A stretch of 64,000 nucleotides of DNA from Pantoea sp. At-9b (GTDB lineage: Bacteria; Pseudomonadota; Gammaproteobacteria; Enterobacterales; Enterobacteriaceae), in contig NC_014837.1 of the NCBI RefSeq assembly GCF_000175935.2, forward strand, positions 3,844,001-3,908,000. Direction: 5' to 3'. Position numbers and translations under genes: made by a program. The notes under the pieces are model-generated. The model ran no database searches. It saw only the letters and a list, made by a program, of their open reading frames with translations, and was not told where the DNA came from. Shown piece by piece: positions 36,542 to 45,938 of this stretch (within the stretch, counting starts at the first letter, position 1; every line of letters begins with the position of its first letter).

Positions 36542-36560
36542 GGGCGGCATCGTGCCGCCC
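36542..36560. terminator. Hairpin between convergent cpdB and fklB
   Basis: GGGCGGCA-tcg-TGCCGCCC, a perfect 8-bp stem eight bases after the cpdB stop. No long T-run follows on either strand, so termination strength is uncertain. Confidence 0.55.
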
Positions 36561-36570
36561 AGCCTGAGCC

Positions 36571-37191
36571 TTACAGAATTTCCAACAGCTCAACTTCAAA
36601 GATCAGGGTGCTGAACGGCGGGATGGAAGCACCTGCGCCACGCTCGCCGTAAGCGATGTTGTGTGGGATCACCAGTTCCCATTTGGAGCCAACCGGCATC
36701 AGGGTCAGCGCTTCAATCCAGCCAGCAATCACGCCGCTTACCGGGAATTCCGCCGGTTCGCCACGCGCCACAGAGCTATCAAACACGGTGCCGTCGATCA
36801 GCTTACCGGTGTAGTGTACACGCACACGGTCCTGACGAGACGGGATAGCCCCATCACCCTGTTTGATCACGCTGAATTGCAGACCTGATTCGGTGCTGCT
36901 CACGCCTTCACGCTGTGCATGCTGCTCAAGGAACTTCTGGCCTTCTGCTGCCATCGCCTGTACACGTTCACGACGCACACCTTCAGCACGTTCGTGTACT
37001 TCGCGCAGTGCACGATGGACCACATCAACCGGAACTGCCGGTGAATTCCCTTCCAGCGCGTCGCGCAGGCCCGCGAGCAGCGCTTCCGGTTGCAGGCCCT
37101 GCAATCCGGACTCCAGCAGCTGCTGGCCTACCTGTAAACCGATACCGTAACTTGCTTGTGCTTCGACGCTGTCGAATGAAGGGGTCGTCAT
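36571..37191 (-). CDS. fklB: FKBP-type peptidyl-prolyl isomerase FklB (FKBP22)
   Basis: Dimeric cytosolic prolyl isomerase of the FKBP22 type. Residues 1-85 are the helical dimerisation domain ([19 protein letters not shown]). Residues about 100-206 are the FKBP domain with [39 protein letters not shown] and the C-terminal [13 protein letters not shown]. Length is 206, as in E. coli. It is convergent with cpdB and divergent from ytfB. In E. coli, cycA lies between cpdB and fklB; here it is absent. Confidence 0.96.
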   Translation of the reverse strand: MTTPSFDSVEAQASYGIGLQVGQQLLESGLQGLQPEALLAGLRDALEGNSPAVPVDVVHRALREVHERAEGVRRERVQAMAAEGQKFLEQHAQREGVSSTESGLQFSVIKQGDGAIPSRQDRVRVHYTGKLIDGTVFDSSVARGEPAEFPVSGVIAGWIEALTLMPVGSKWELVIPHNIAYGERGAGASIPPFSTLIFEVELLEIL

Positions 37192-37524
37192 CTTGTTTCC
37201 TTAATCCCGGAGAAAAATAGAAACGGCAGCATAACAGCGCAGGCCGCTGGCGTAAAATCTCACGCATCACAGATGACATTTCTCAGGGAAAGAGAAACAA
37301 TACAGATGTGAAATTTTTCAATGCTGGCAGGCACTTCGCCCCAACATTGCCCATACTACAATAGAGGAGAGGATGAACCTTTCCTCCGTCGAGATAAGAG
37401 AGAATACATGGGCCAGATCGCCCCACGACGTCGCAGGACGCGCGCACCGCGTACTATTTTACCCTGGTTGCAACGTTGGCTGCCGCAAGGCAAACGCCAG
37501 GCCGCCAGTGAGGAGGATTCACGA

Positions 37525-38052
37525 ATGGCTTCTGCTACCCCTTCCCGTGTTGCCGAAGGTCTGAACCGTGTCTGGCATTTGCTGGACAACGTCCGCTGGA
37601 TGGATCCCCTGCCCGCGCTGCATCGTCGCGGTATCGTCATTGCCCTGCTGGTCATCCTGCTGGCCTTCCTGTGGCCGAGTAGCACCCCGCAGTACCCGGT
37701 AGAACGCCCGGTCAGCGATAGCGCACCTAAAGAGGTGCCGATGCAGGCGGAGATTTATGACAACAAGGCAGCACCTGCGCCTGATTCACAAGGCGAATGG
37801 CATACCTACACCGTCGCATCCGGCCAGACACTGGCGCAGCTGTTCCGCGATAACAATTTACCGGTAAATGATGTGTTTGCGATGGCACGAGTGGAAGGCA
37901 ACGATCAACCGCTGAGCGCGTTGCAAAGTGGTCAAGAGGTGAAGATTCGTCAAAATGCGCAGGGGGTAGTGACAGGCTTGACGGTGGATAGCGGCAACGG
38001 ACCGGTGCTGTTTACCCGCCAGCCGGACGGCAGCTTTATTCGCGCGCAATAA
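37525..38052 (+). CDS. ytfB: YtfB/OapA-family cell-division-associated protein
   Basis: Single-pass inner-membrane protein with a periplasmic LysM-like/OapA domain. E. coli YtfB locates to the divisome and binds glycans. I start at 37525 (MASATPSRVAEGLNRVW), eight bases after a perfect AGGAGG and aligned with the E. coli N-terminus, giving 175 residues. The membrane helix is about 36-52 (GIVIALLVILLAFLWP). The OapA domain (about 90-175) has WHTYTVASGQTLAQLFRDNN and ends LFTRQPDGSFIRAQ. The frame is open to an upstream ATG at 37408, adding an Arg-rich cytosolic segment. The linker is much shorter than in E. coli (212 residues in all). Confidence 0.9.
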   Translation: MASATPSRVAEGLNRVWHLLDNVRWMDPLPALHRRGIVIALLVILLAFLWPSSTPQYPVERPVSDSAPKEVPMQAEIYDNKAAPAPDSQGEWHTYTVASGQTLAQLFRDNNLPVNDVFAMARVEGNDQPLSALQSGQEVKIRQNAQGVVTGLTVDSGNGPVLFTRQPDGSFIRAQ

Positions 38053-38054
38053 CA

Positions 38055-38081
38055 AAAAAGCCGGCACAAGGCCGGCTTTTT
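38055..38081. terminator. Two-way terminator between ytfB and rplI
   Basis: AAAAAGCCGGC-acaag-GCCGGCTTTTT gives a 6-bp GC core with A/T extensions on both sides. It ends ytfB on the plus strand and the rpsF-priB-rpsR-rplI operon on the minus strand. Confidence 0.92.
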
Positions 38082-38098
38082 CGCATCACTGAGTAAAA

Positions 38099-38560
<462 letters not shown>

Positions 38561-38586
38561 TTAAAGTCGTGGTTGACGGCGGCCGA

Positions 38587-39136
<550 letters not shown>

Positions 39137-39142
39137 GTTGGA

Positions 39143-39605
<463 letters not shown>

Positions 39606-39612
39606 CGTTATA

Positions 39613-39926
39613 GGTTGTGATTCATCCGAAAAATGAAACACACCTCTGAATGCAGCTGAAAAATTGACGCGTAATCATACTGACGTTGTCCGCTAAACTC
39701 AAGCGCACAATTCATCAAATGGTGGGTAACGTGCCAGGGAAGGAGCCTTTTTGTGCTAATGATGGCGATTCAGTGGGTTAAGCGGCACGGCAGCAAAAAG
39801 TCTGAACAACAGGTTCAACAGGACTGTCTGGCAGCAATTGGGTGAAGAACTAAACTATTAATGGGCGCAACGGTTCGGCTTGTCGTCGGCGTCTGAGAGT
39901 GAATTCCCTGTAGTGAGGAGTCGATT
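39613..39926. other. Region between the rpsF promoter and a small secreted ORF
   Basis: About 310 bp. It holds upstream promoter DNA for rpsF and one possible 30-codon ORF (39753-39845), listed separately. I see no RNA gene or repeat in it. Confidence 0.5.
39753..39845 (+). CDS. Possible 30-residue small protein
   Basis: GTG start seven bases after AAGGAG, then 30 codons to TGA. It would encode a short, basic then Gln-rich peptide (LMMAIQWVKRHGSKKSEQQ...). There is no similarity I recognise. The good ribosome-binding site is the only support, so this is weak. Confidence 0.25.
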   Translation: MLMMAIQWVKRHGSKKSEQQVQQDCLAAIG

Positions 39927-40133
39927 ATGAAAACTTTCGTTATCGCTACTTTACTGGGTCTCTTCCTGTCTACTCCCGCGGTTGCCAGCACTACTGATTA
40001 TGCGCAGCAGATGCGAAGCAACAGCAGCCAAGCGGCATCAGGCCCTGTCTACGTCAACCGGCTGGGCGCACCCAGTGATAACCACACCGGCGCCAATAGC
40101 AGCGCGGCTGACCGGTTATCGTCACAATTGTAG
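39927..40133 (+). CDS. Small secreted protein of unknown function
   Basis: A 68-residue protein that I do not recognise. A clear signal peptide (MKTFVIATLLGLFLSTPAVA) leaves about 48 mature residues rich in Ser, Asn, Ala and Gln (RSNSSQAASGPVYVNRLG, then NHTGANSSAADRLSSQL). It has no cysteine and looks disordered. TGAGGAG lies just upstream, and the codon use looks normal for the region. It lies between rpsF and yjfP, where E. coli carries other small periplasmic proteins of the YhcN/BhsA type, but this sequence does not show their domain. Confidence 0.65.
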   Translation: MKTFVIATLLGLFLSTPAVASTTDYAQQMRSNSSQAASGPVYVNRLGAPSDNHTGANSSAADRLSSQL

Positions 40134-40182
40134 TCCGGTGTGTCGTAACGGGCTGGCGGTTGATTGCCAGCCCGAATTCGTT

Positions 40183-40932
40183 TTACAGATGATGTTTGAA
40201 AAAACTCACCAGCGCGCACAGGGCTGAAGGGGTGATTTTGTGCCCGATCTGCTTCTCCGACAGATAGGTTAGCTTCCCGTCCAACTGCGCGGCACGTAAC
40301 GCTTTTTCCAGCCGCACCGTTTCCGCAAACGGCACCACTTCATCGGCCTCCCCATGCCACAGCAGCAGAGGTCGGTTCGCCAGCATGGCAAGATGCTGAC
40401 TGGGATCGTAGGGGGCCAGCGGGGCCAGGCGTGCCGCAAAGGTTTCCTTTTGCTCCGGCGTGCGCGCCACCAGCGGTGGAAACAGCGTATGGCTCAGTTG
40501 CATAAAGTAACCCGATCCCATCATACAGGCGACGCTGTGAATCTGTGGATAGCGCGCCATGGCACCCAGTGCCGTCATTCCCCCCATCGACGCACCGGCC
40601 ACCGCAAAGCGTTCGTCCGCAATCCAGTCATTTTCGCGTAACGCCGCTTCCAGTTTCGGCACTTCGTCGATGTTTTGTTTGAGGATCTCCCAGAAATGCG
40701 TCATCCGGGTTTCGGTATCACCGTTATAGCGCGCGCCATGCATGTCTGCATCTGGCATTACCACGCGAAAGCCTGCCTGCGCCAGGGCGACCGCAAAGTA
40801 GCTGTACACCTCTTTCGACGAGGTGAAGCCATGATAAAACAGCACGGTCGGTAGACGCGCCTGACGCTGTCCTGCCGGTGCTGCATGGATACACTGGATT
40901 CCTGCCAGCGTTTCCGTTGCCAGTTCAATCAT
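40183..40932 (-). CDS. yjfP: Esterase YjfP (alpha/beta hydrolase)
   Basis: Cytosolic carboxylesterase of the alpha/beta-hydrolase fold. E. coli YjfP acts on short acyl esters in vitro. The start at 40932 (MIELATETLAG) has GGAGG upstream and gives 249 residues, as in E. coli; the frame is open 24 codons further up without support. Key motifs are the oxyanion block VLFYHGFTSSKEVYSYF near 30-46, the nucleophile elbow AGASMGGMTA (Ser about 117) and LLLWHGEADEVVPF near 192-205 with the acid residue. The histidine lies in QIGHKITPSAL. Confidence 0.93.
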   Translation of the reverse strand: MIELATETLAGIQCIHAAPAGQRQARLPTVLFYHGFTSSKEVYSYFAVALAQAGFRVVMPDADMHGARYNGDTETRMTHFWEILKQNIDEVPKLEAALRENDWIADERFAVAGASMGGMTALGAMARYPQIHSVACMMGSGYFMQLSHTLFPPLVARTPEQKETFAARLAPLAPYDPSQHLAMLANRPLLLWHGEADEVVPFAETVRLEKALRAAQLDGKLTYLSEKQIGHKITPSALCALVSFFKHHL

Positions 40933-40944
40933 GTCGCCTCCGTT

Positions 40945-40963
40945 GAGAATGATTATCACCTGC
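40945..40963. promoter_or_regulatory. Possible Fur box between yjfP and a chemoreceptor gene
   Basis: GAGAATGATTATCACCTGC matches the 19-bp Fur consensus at 13 positions, with the left part nearly perfect. It lies 13 bp upstream of the yjfP start codon. The right third is poor, so binding is uncertain. Confidence 0.35.
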
Positions 40964-41029
40964 TCAAGTGTAAACCCTGCGCCCCAAAACGCGAGGCACT
41001 TCACATTTTTGTGTGAATAATTTCTACCC

Positions 41030-41056
41030 TAAACCTTTTCACTCACCTGCCGTTGA
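41030..41056 (+). promoter_or_regulatory. Sigma-28 (FliA) promoter of the second chemoreceptor gene
   Basis: TAAACCTT (41030-41037), an 11-bp spacer and GCCGTTGA (41049-41056): 12 of 16 consensus positions at the exact FliA spacing, 37 bp upstream of the start codon. Confidence 0.65.
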
Positions 41057-41093
41057 TCTTGTATCCCCTCATCCACATCAACATAGGTACTTT

Positions 41094-43025
41094 ATGAAGC
41101 GTCTCTCTCTCAGCGCAATGGGGCTCGGCATCAAGCTGTCTGTACTGACGTCTTTAAGCGTAGCCGTGGTACTGCTGACCCTCACCCTTACCCTGAGCCA
41201 CAACGCCGCGCGTCAGTTGGAAACCCTGGCGACAGACGATATGCAGAACCAGGTGCAGGGCATCAGCGAGATGGCCAGCATGTTTAATACCACCTTGTCT
41301 GCCGAGGTGGCGAATTACACCCGACTCTTCCAGAGTTTTCTGCCCAAACGCTTTAGCCGCGACGAAAGCGCGCGGATTCAGGTGGGCGATATCAGCACGC
41401 CAACCCTGCGTGCCGGTTTGAAAACCCTCAACCTCGACCAGATCGCTGTGGATGATTTTCTCGATCGTACCGGCGCGGTCTCGACCGTATTTGTGCGTGA
41501 CGGCGATGATTATGTACGCATCGCGACTTCACTGAAGAAGGAAGACGGCAACCGTGCCATCGGTACCCGACTGGACCGCAGCACCGCCGCCTGGCGCAGC
41601 GTGAACCAGGGCGAAGCTTATCGCGGTCTGGCGACCTTGTTTGGTCATCGTTATATCACACAGTATCAACCTGTCACCGATGACAGCGGCGCGGTGATCG
41701 GCATTCTGTTTGTCGGGGTGCAAATCGATAAACAGTACGCGCTGATGCGCGAAAAAGTGCTGGCCCGCCATCTTGGCGACAGTGGACATTTCTTTGTGCT
41801 GAACGGTGCCGCCGGTGCCACACAGGGGCAATATCTGTTTGATAATCAGCGTGAAGGCAAGTTGCCGCTGTGGGATGCAGCAACGCAGCAACAGCTGCTG
41901 AGCCAGCCGAAGGGATTGGTCGCCCTGTCACTTGAAGGTGAAACCAGGCTGCTGGCCTGGCAGCAGTTACCTGGCTGGAACTGGATTATTGCCGGAGAAG
42001 TCAGCCGGGCCAGTCTGCTGGCACCCATTACCCACAGCCGTAACCTGTTCCTTGCTCTTGGCCTGGCGCTGGTGCTGGCCTTTGCGATCGGCTTTATGTG
42101 GTACAGCCGCCGCGCTATCACCCGTCCGCTTCATCAGGTGATCCATCTGGCCGAAGCCTATGCGGCGGGTAATCTTCAGGCGCACCTCGATTCGACGCGT
42201 CATGATGAAATCGGTCAACTGGTGACGGCAATTAACGGCATCGGCGATGGCCTGGCGCAAATCGTCGGCCAGGTACGGCAAACGGCGCAGCAGATTAGTC
42301 AGGGCACCGATAACATCGCGGCCAGTAGCCAGAACATCAGTGAGCAGATTGGTCGTCAGGCCAGCAGCGTAGAGCAGACTTCCGCCAGTATGGAACAGTT
42401 TGGCGCGACCGTGGCACAAACCGCCGCCAACGTGCGTCAGGCGCTGGCGCTGGTAAGCGAGGCTGACCAGACCGTGTTGCAGGGTGGCAAAACCGTGTCG
42501 CGCTCAGTCAGTACCATGACGGAAATCCGCGTCGCTTCGCAAAGCATTGCCGATATCACCCATGTGATTGAGTCTATCGCGTTCCAGACCAATATTCTGG
42601 CGCTGAATGCGGCCGTAGAAGCGGCACGCGCCGGTGAGCACGGCAAAGGCTTTGCGGTTGTGGCAGCAGAAGTGCGCGCGCTGGCGCAGCGCAGTGCCCA
42701 GGCGGCCAAAGAGATCGACGGGCTGATCGCCAGCTCCATCAGTAAGGTCGCTGAGGGGCATACCCTGTCTGAACAGACGCGTGATGCCATGCAGCACATT
42801 GTGGAACATATCGCGCAGGTAAAAGCCCTGATGGGTGAGATCAATATCGCCGCACAGGAACAGGCATCCGGTATTGGTCAGGTGAATCAGGCGATGAACC
42901 ATATCAGCCAAGCAACCCATCAGAACAGCGATCTGGTCTCAGAATCTGAGGCCAGCGCACAAAGCCTGAGTCAGCAGGGCCATCACTTGACGCAGTTGGT
43001 GAGTATTTTTCATCTCAAGTCATAA
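41094..43025 (+). CDS. Methyl-accepting chemotaxis protein with Cache ligand domain
   Basis: Inner-membrane chemoreceptor of 643 residues. The start at 41094 ([10 protein letters not shown]) is chosen because it follows the sigma-28 promoter and has AGGT upstream. TM1 is about 12-35. A large periplasmic sensor of the Cache_3-Cache_2 type covers about 36-330 ([18 protein letters not shown] and [15 protein letters not shown]). TM2 is about 335-355 and HAMP about 356-410. The signalling domain with [20 protein letters not shown] lies near 510-530. The C-terminus (SIFHLKS) lacks a CheR-binding pentapeptide. Cache sensors often bind small organic acids or amino acids; the ligand here is unknown. 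bsmA follows. Confidence 0.93.
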   Translation: MKRLSLSAMGLGIKLSVLTSLSVAVVLLTLTLTLSHNAARQLETLATDDMQNQVQGISEMASMFNTTLSAEVANYTRLFQSFLPKRFSRDESARIQVGDISTPTLRAGLKTLNLDQIAVDDFLDRTGAVSTVFVRDGDDYVRIATSLKKEDGNRAIGTRLDRSTAAWRSVNQGEAYRGLATLFGHRYITQYQPVTDDSGAVIGILFVGVQIDKQYALMREKVLARHLGDSGHFFVLNGAAGATQGQYLFDNQREGKLPLWDAATQQQLLSQPKGLVALSLEGETRLLAWQQLPGWNWIIAGEVSRASLLAPITHSRNLFLALGLALVLAFAIGFMWYSRRAITRPLHQVIHLAEAYAAGNLQAHLDSTRHDEIGQLVTAINGIGDGLAQIVGQVRQTAQQISQGTDNIAASSQNISEQIGRQASSVEQTSASMEQFGATVAQTAANVRQALALVSEADQTVLQGGKTVSRSVSTMTEIRVASQSIADITHVIESIAFQTNILALNAAVEAARAGEHGKGFAVVAAEVRALAQRSAQAAKEIDGLIASSISKVAEGHTLSEQTRDAMQHIVEHIAQVKALMGEINIAAQEQASGIGQVNQAMNHISQATHQNSDLVSESEASAQSLSQQGHHLTQLVSIFHLKS

Positions 43026-43080
43026 TGCGCCAAAGGAAGATGGCTTACACTTGAGCCATCTTCCCTGAACCGGAGTCGTC

Positions 43081-43407
43081 ATGCGTGTATCGTTATTTCT
43101 GGCGTTGAGCCTGCTGCTGAGCGGCTGCTCGGCATTGACGCCTACCCCGAAACCCCCGCCGCCGCCCACAACACATGCCCAGGAAATAAACCGGGCACAG
43201 AGCTATGGCCTGCCCAAACTCGGCACCATCAGCGCGCAGGTGCGCGGTTCGCCGGATGATGCCCAGCGGGCCATTGCCGCCAGAGCGAATCAGTTAGGTG
43301 CCACTTATTATCAGGTTTTAATGCTGGATGAGACGGTATTGCCCGGTTTCTGGTACGCCACCGCCATCCTTTACGGCCCATCAACCGGAACAGGCGCGCA
43401 GCAGTAA
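43081..43407 (+). CDS. bsmA: Biofilm stress/motility lipoprotein BsmA (YjfO)
   Basis: Small DUF1471-family lipoprotein of 108 residues linked in E. coli to biofilm stress tolerance and motility. The lipobox is LLSGC at residues 12-16, followed by a Pro-rich linker (TPTPKPPPPPTTHA). The DUF1471 core AQSYGLPKLGTISAQVRGSP is near 39-58, with YYQVLMLDETVLPGFWYATA near 77-96. E. coli BsmA has the same order. It is convergent with aidB, and the two reading frames overlap by 27 bp at their 3' ends. Confidence 0.9.
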   Translation: MRVSLFLALSLLLSGCSALTPTPKPPPPPTTHAQEINRAQSYGLPKLGTISAQVRGSPDDAQRAIAARANQLGATYYQVLMLDETVLPGFWYATAILYGPSTGTGAQQ

Positions 43408-45009
43408 CCGTGAGTTGAGATCGTGACTTAATGGCCGCTGCCCGCGCGTATCGAGAAACTGTTGGCACCAGCCATCGGCCAGTGGCGGTTCCGCTACGTT
43501 GAGCAGGATGGCGGCAGTGGCCAGTTGCAACAACTCCGTTGTCACCGCACGTGCCTGCCCCTCCGGCACATTGCCGAGACGCAGGCGCAATTGCCGCCAG
43601 CGGCGGTCAAAATGACGATTGCAGCCTTTCACCGCCTCCAGTTCGTCGCTGAGCATCACCAGCGCATCGGATTGCCGGTTCAGAACGCGTAACACGTCCA
43701 GGCACATCACGTTGCCGGAACCTTCCCAGATGCTGTTGACCGGCATCTCACGATACAGACGGGGCAGTTCGCTCTCTTCGCAATAACCGATGCCGCCGAG
43801 TACCTCCATCGCCTCAGCCACGAAGGGGATTCCGGCCTGACAAATCACGTATTTGGCCGCCGGGGTGAACAGACGTGCGTAGAGACGTTCATGCTCGCTC
43901 ACCGGGGTTGACCAGGCGCGCGCCAGGCGGAGCAGCAGAGCCGTTTGTCCTTCCAGTTGGAGCGCCTGCTGCGCCAGCACGGTGCGCATTAGCGGTTGAT
44001 CGCTCAGGTTTTTACCCATCACCTGACGCTGCTGCGCATGATGCAGGGCGATAGAGAAGGCACGACGCATCAGCCCGTGACTGCCGAGCGCGCAATCGAA
44101 CCGCGTCATCCCCCCCATTTTCAGGATCAGCCGTATTCCATCGCCCTCGTCACCCATCAGCCAGCCGATGGCGTCCTGAAACTCCACTTCACAGCTGGCA
44201 TTGGAACGGTTGCCAAGTTTGTCTTTCAGACGTTCAAGGCGGATGGCGTTACGTGCACCATCCGGCAACAGGCGCGGCAGGAAAAAGCAGCTCAGGCCAC
44301 CAGCGGTCTGCGCCAGGATCAGGTGCGCATCGCTTTGTGGCACCGAGAAAAACCATTTGTGACCCACGATACGATAAGCCTCACCTGGCCCGCGCCCACC
44401 CAGCGGTTCCGCACGCGTGCTGTTGCTGAGTACGTCGGTGCCACCCTGCTTTTCTGTCATCCCCATACCAATCAGCAAACCGCGCTTGTTACTGCCGGGT
44501 TGATGGTGCGCATCATAACGGTCGCTCAGCAACGCATCGCGCCAGTCGAGGTAGGGTGCAGGTAAATAATTTTGCAGGAGCGGAATCGCAGCATGGGTCA
44601 TGGTCACCGGGCACAGGGAACCAGCTTCCACCTGAGCGTGCAGCATAAAGCGTGCCGCGCGCGCCACCATCGCATTCGGTTGGACATCAGGTTGCCAGCT
44701 CAGATTATGCAGACGGCTGGCGCATAATCCCTGCATCAGCAGATGCCAGGCGGGATGAAAGCGCACCTCATCCAGTCGCTCGCCACGCGCGTCATAGCGC
44801 AGCAATTCCGGGGGCTGAGCATTAGCCAGTCGCCCCAGCTCAAGGGATTCGGCGCTGCCGAGTTGCAGGCCGACGGATGCCAGCCATTCGCGATCCCAGC
44901 TGGCCCCTTCGCGCGCGACCGCTTCGCATAATGGCAGGTCGCGGGTGAACAGGTTGCTGTTGCTGAGTGGCTGAGGTTGATTGAAAACGTTGTGGGTTAT
45001 CCAGGTCAT
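43381..45009 (-). CDS. aidB: Acyl-CoA-dehydrogenase-like adaptive-response protein AidB
   Basis: Flavoprotein of the acyl-CoA dehydrogenase family, induced in E. coli by Ada during alkylation stress and able to bind DNA. It has 542 residues (E. coli 541). Visible blocks include WITHNVFNQPQPLSNSNLF at the start, LLIGMGMTEKQGGTDVLSN near 180-198 (FAD/substrate loop), KWFFSVPQSDAHLI near 217-230 and VLGGIGYCEESELPRLYREM near 403-422 with NSIWEGSGNVM. The bsmA-aidB-rlmB order is like E. coli. Whether Ada controls it cannot be told here. Confidence 0.95.
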   Translation of the reverse strand: MTWITHNVFNQPQPLSNSNLFTRDLPLCEAVAREGASWDREWLASVGLQLGSAESLELGRLANAQPPELLRYDARGERLDEVRFHPAWHLLMQGLCASRLHNLSWQPDVQPNAMVARAARFMLHAQVEAGSLCPVTMTHAAIPLLQNYLPAPYLDWRDALLSDRYDAHHQPGSNKRGLLIGMGMTEKQGGTDVLSNSTRAEPLGGRGPGEAYRIVGHKWFFSVPQSDAHLILAQTAGGLSCFFLPRLLPDGARNAIRLERLKDKLGNRSNASCEVEFQDAIGWLMGDEGDGIRLILKMGGMTRFDCALGSHGLMRRAFSIALHHAQQRQVMGKNLSDQPLMRTVLAQQALQLEGQTALLLRLARAWSTPVSEHERLYARLFTPAAKYVICQAGIPFVAEAMEVLGGIGYCEESELPRLYREMPVNSIWEGSGNVMCLDVLRVLNRQSDALVMLSDELEAVKGCNRHFDRRWRQLRLRLGNVPEGQARAVTTELLQLATAAILLNVAEPPLADGWCQQFLDTRGQRPLSHDLNSRLLLRACSG

Positions 45010-45094
45010 AACGGCTCCTCGCGAATCTCCGCCATACTAAGTATGAGGACGAAGCGCAGTTATGCCTGGCACAGAAACTAATTTGCGGCAGGGA

Positions 45095-45829
45095 TCACGC
45101 CTGACGTTGACGCACCGCCTCAAACAGGCAGATGCCGGTGGCGACCGAGACGTTGAGCGAGGAGACACTGCCCGCCATCGGAATACTGATCAGTTCATCG
45201 CAATGTTCACGGGTCAGACGGCGCATGCCCTCACCCTCCGCTCCCATGACCAGCGCCAGGGCAGCCGGCAGCTTGCTTTGATACAGCGTATGATCGGCTT
45301 CACCGGCGGTGCCGACGATCCAGATCTGATACTCCTGTAACAAACGCATGGTGCGCGCCAGATTGGTGACACGGATCAACGGGACATTTTCTGCGGCACC
45401 GCAAGCCACTTTCTTCGCCGTGGCATTCAGTTGCGCCGAGCGATCCTTTGGCACAATCACCGCATGCACGCCAGCCGCATCAGCGCTACGCAAGCAGGCA
45501 CCGAGGTTATGGGGATCGGTAACGCCATCGAGGATCAGCAGGAACGGGTTTTCGATCGATTCCAGCAAATCCGGCAGGTCACCTTCCTGGTAATTTTTAC
45601 CTGGCTTAACGCGTGCCACGATCCCCTGATGCACCCCACCTTCCACCTGACTGTCGAGCCACTGACGGTTCGCCAGTTGCACGGCGATTCCCTGAGCTTC
45701 CAGTGCCGCGACCAGCGGTTGCAGGCGACGATCGTCACGGCCTTTAAGGATAAAAACTTCCTGAAAACGCTGAGGATCGCGCTCCAGCAGTGCCTGCACG
45801 GCATGGATACCAAAAATTATTTCACTCAT
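45095..45829 (-). CDS. rlmB: 23S rRNA (guanosine2251-2'-O)-methyltransferase RlmB
   Basis: SPOUT-class methyltransferase that modifies G2251 in the peptidyl-transferase loop of 23S rRNA. It has 244 residues (E. coli 243). The N-terminal substrate-binding domain is about 1-75. The knotted SpoU domain follows with [18 protein letters not shown] near 111-128, [17 protein letters not shown] near 194-210 and [19 protein letters not shown] near 213-231 (motifs 1-3). It is downstream of rnr on the same strand, with a palindromic element in between. Confidence 0.97.
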   Translation of the reverse strand: MSEIIFGIHAVQALLERDPQRFQEVFILKGRDDRRLQPLVAALEAQGIAVQLANRQWLDSQVEGGVHQGIVARVKPGKNYQEGDLPDLLESIENPFLLILDGVTDPHNLGACLRSADAAGVHAVIVPKDRSAQLNATAKKVACGAAENVPLIRVTNLARTMRLLQEYQIWIVGTAGEADHTLYQSKLPAALALVMGAEGEGMRRLTREHCDELISIPMAGSVSSLNVSVATGICLFEAVRQRQA

Positions 45830-45856
45830 TACTTAGCTCAAGGTTGGATGTCGAAC

Positions 45857-45914
45857 GTAGCGGCGCAATTTATTGCGCGCATTTTAAAAGACGCGCGATG
45901 AATCGCGCCGCTAC
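45857..45914. repeat. Paired palindromes between rnr and rlmB (BIME-like)
   Basis: Two copies of the family stand head to head: GTAGCGGCGCAATTTATTGC (45857 on) and ...GATGAATCGCGCCGCTAC (to 45914), with a 10-base linker. This is the only member of the family here between genes on the same strand, in the rnr-rlmB spacer. It could affect transcript decay or read-through into rlmB. Confidence 0.8.
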
Positions 45915-45938
45915 GAAAAATGCCGAAACTTTACGGCA

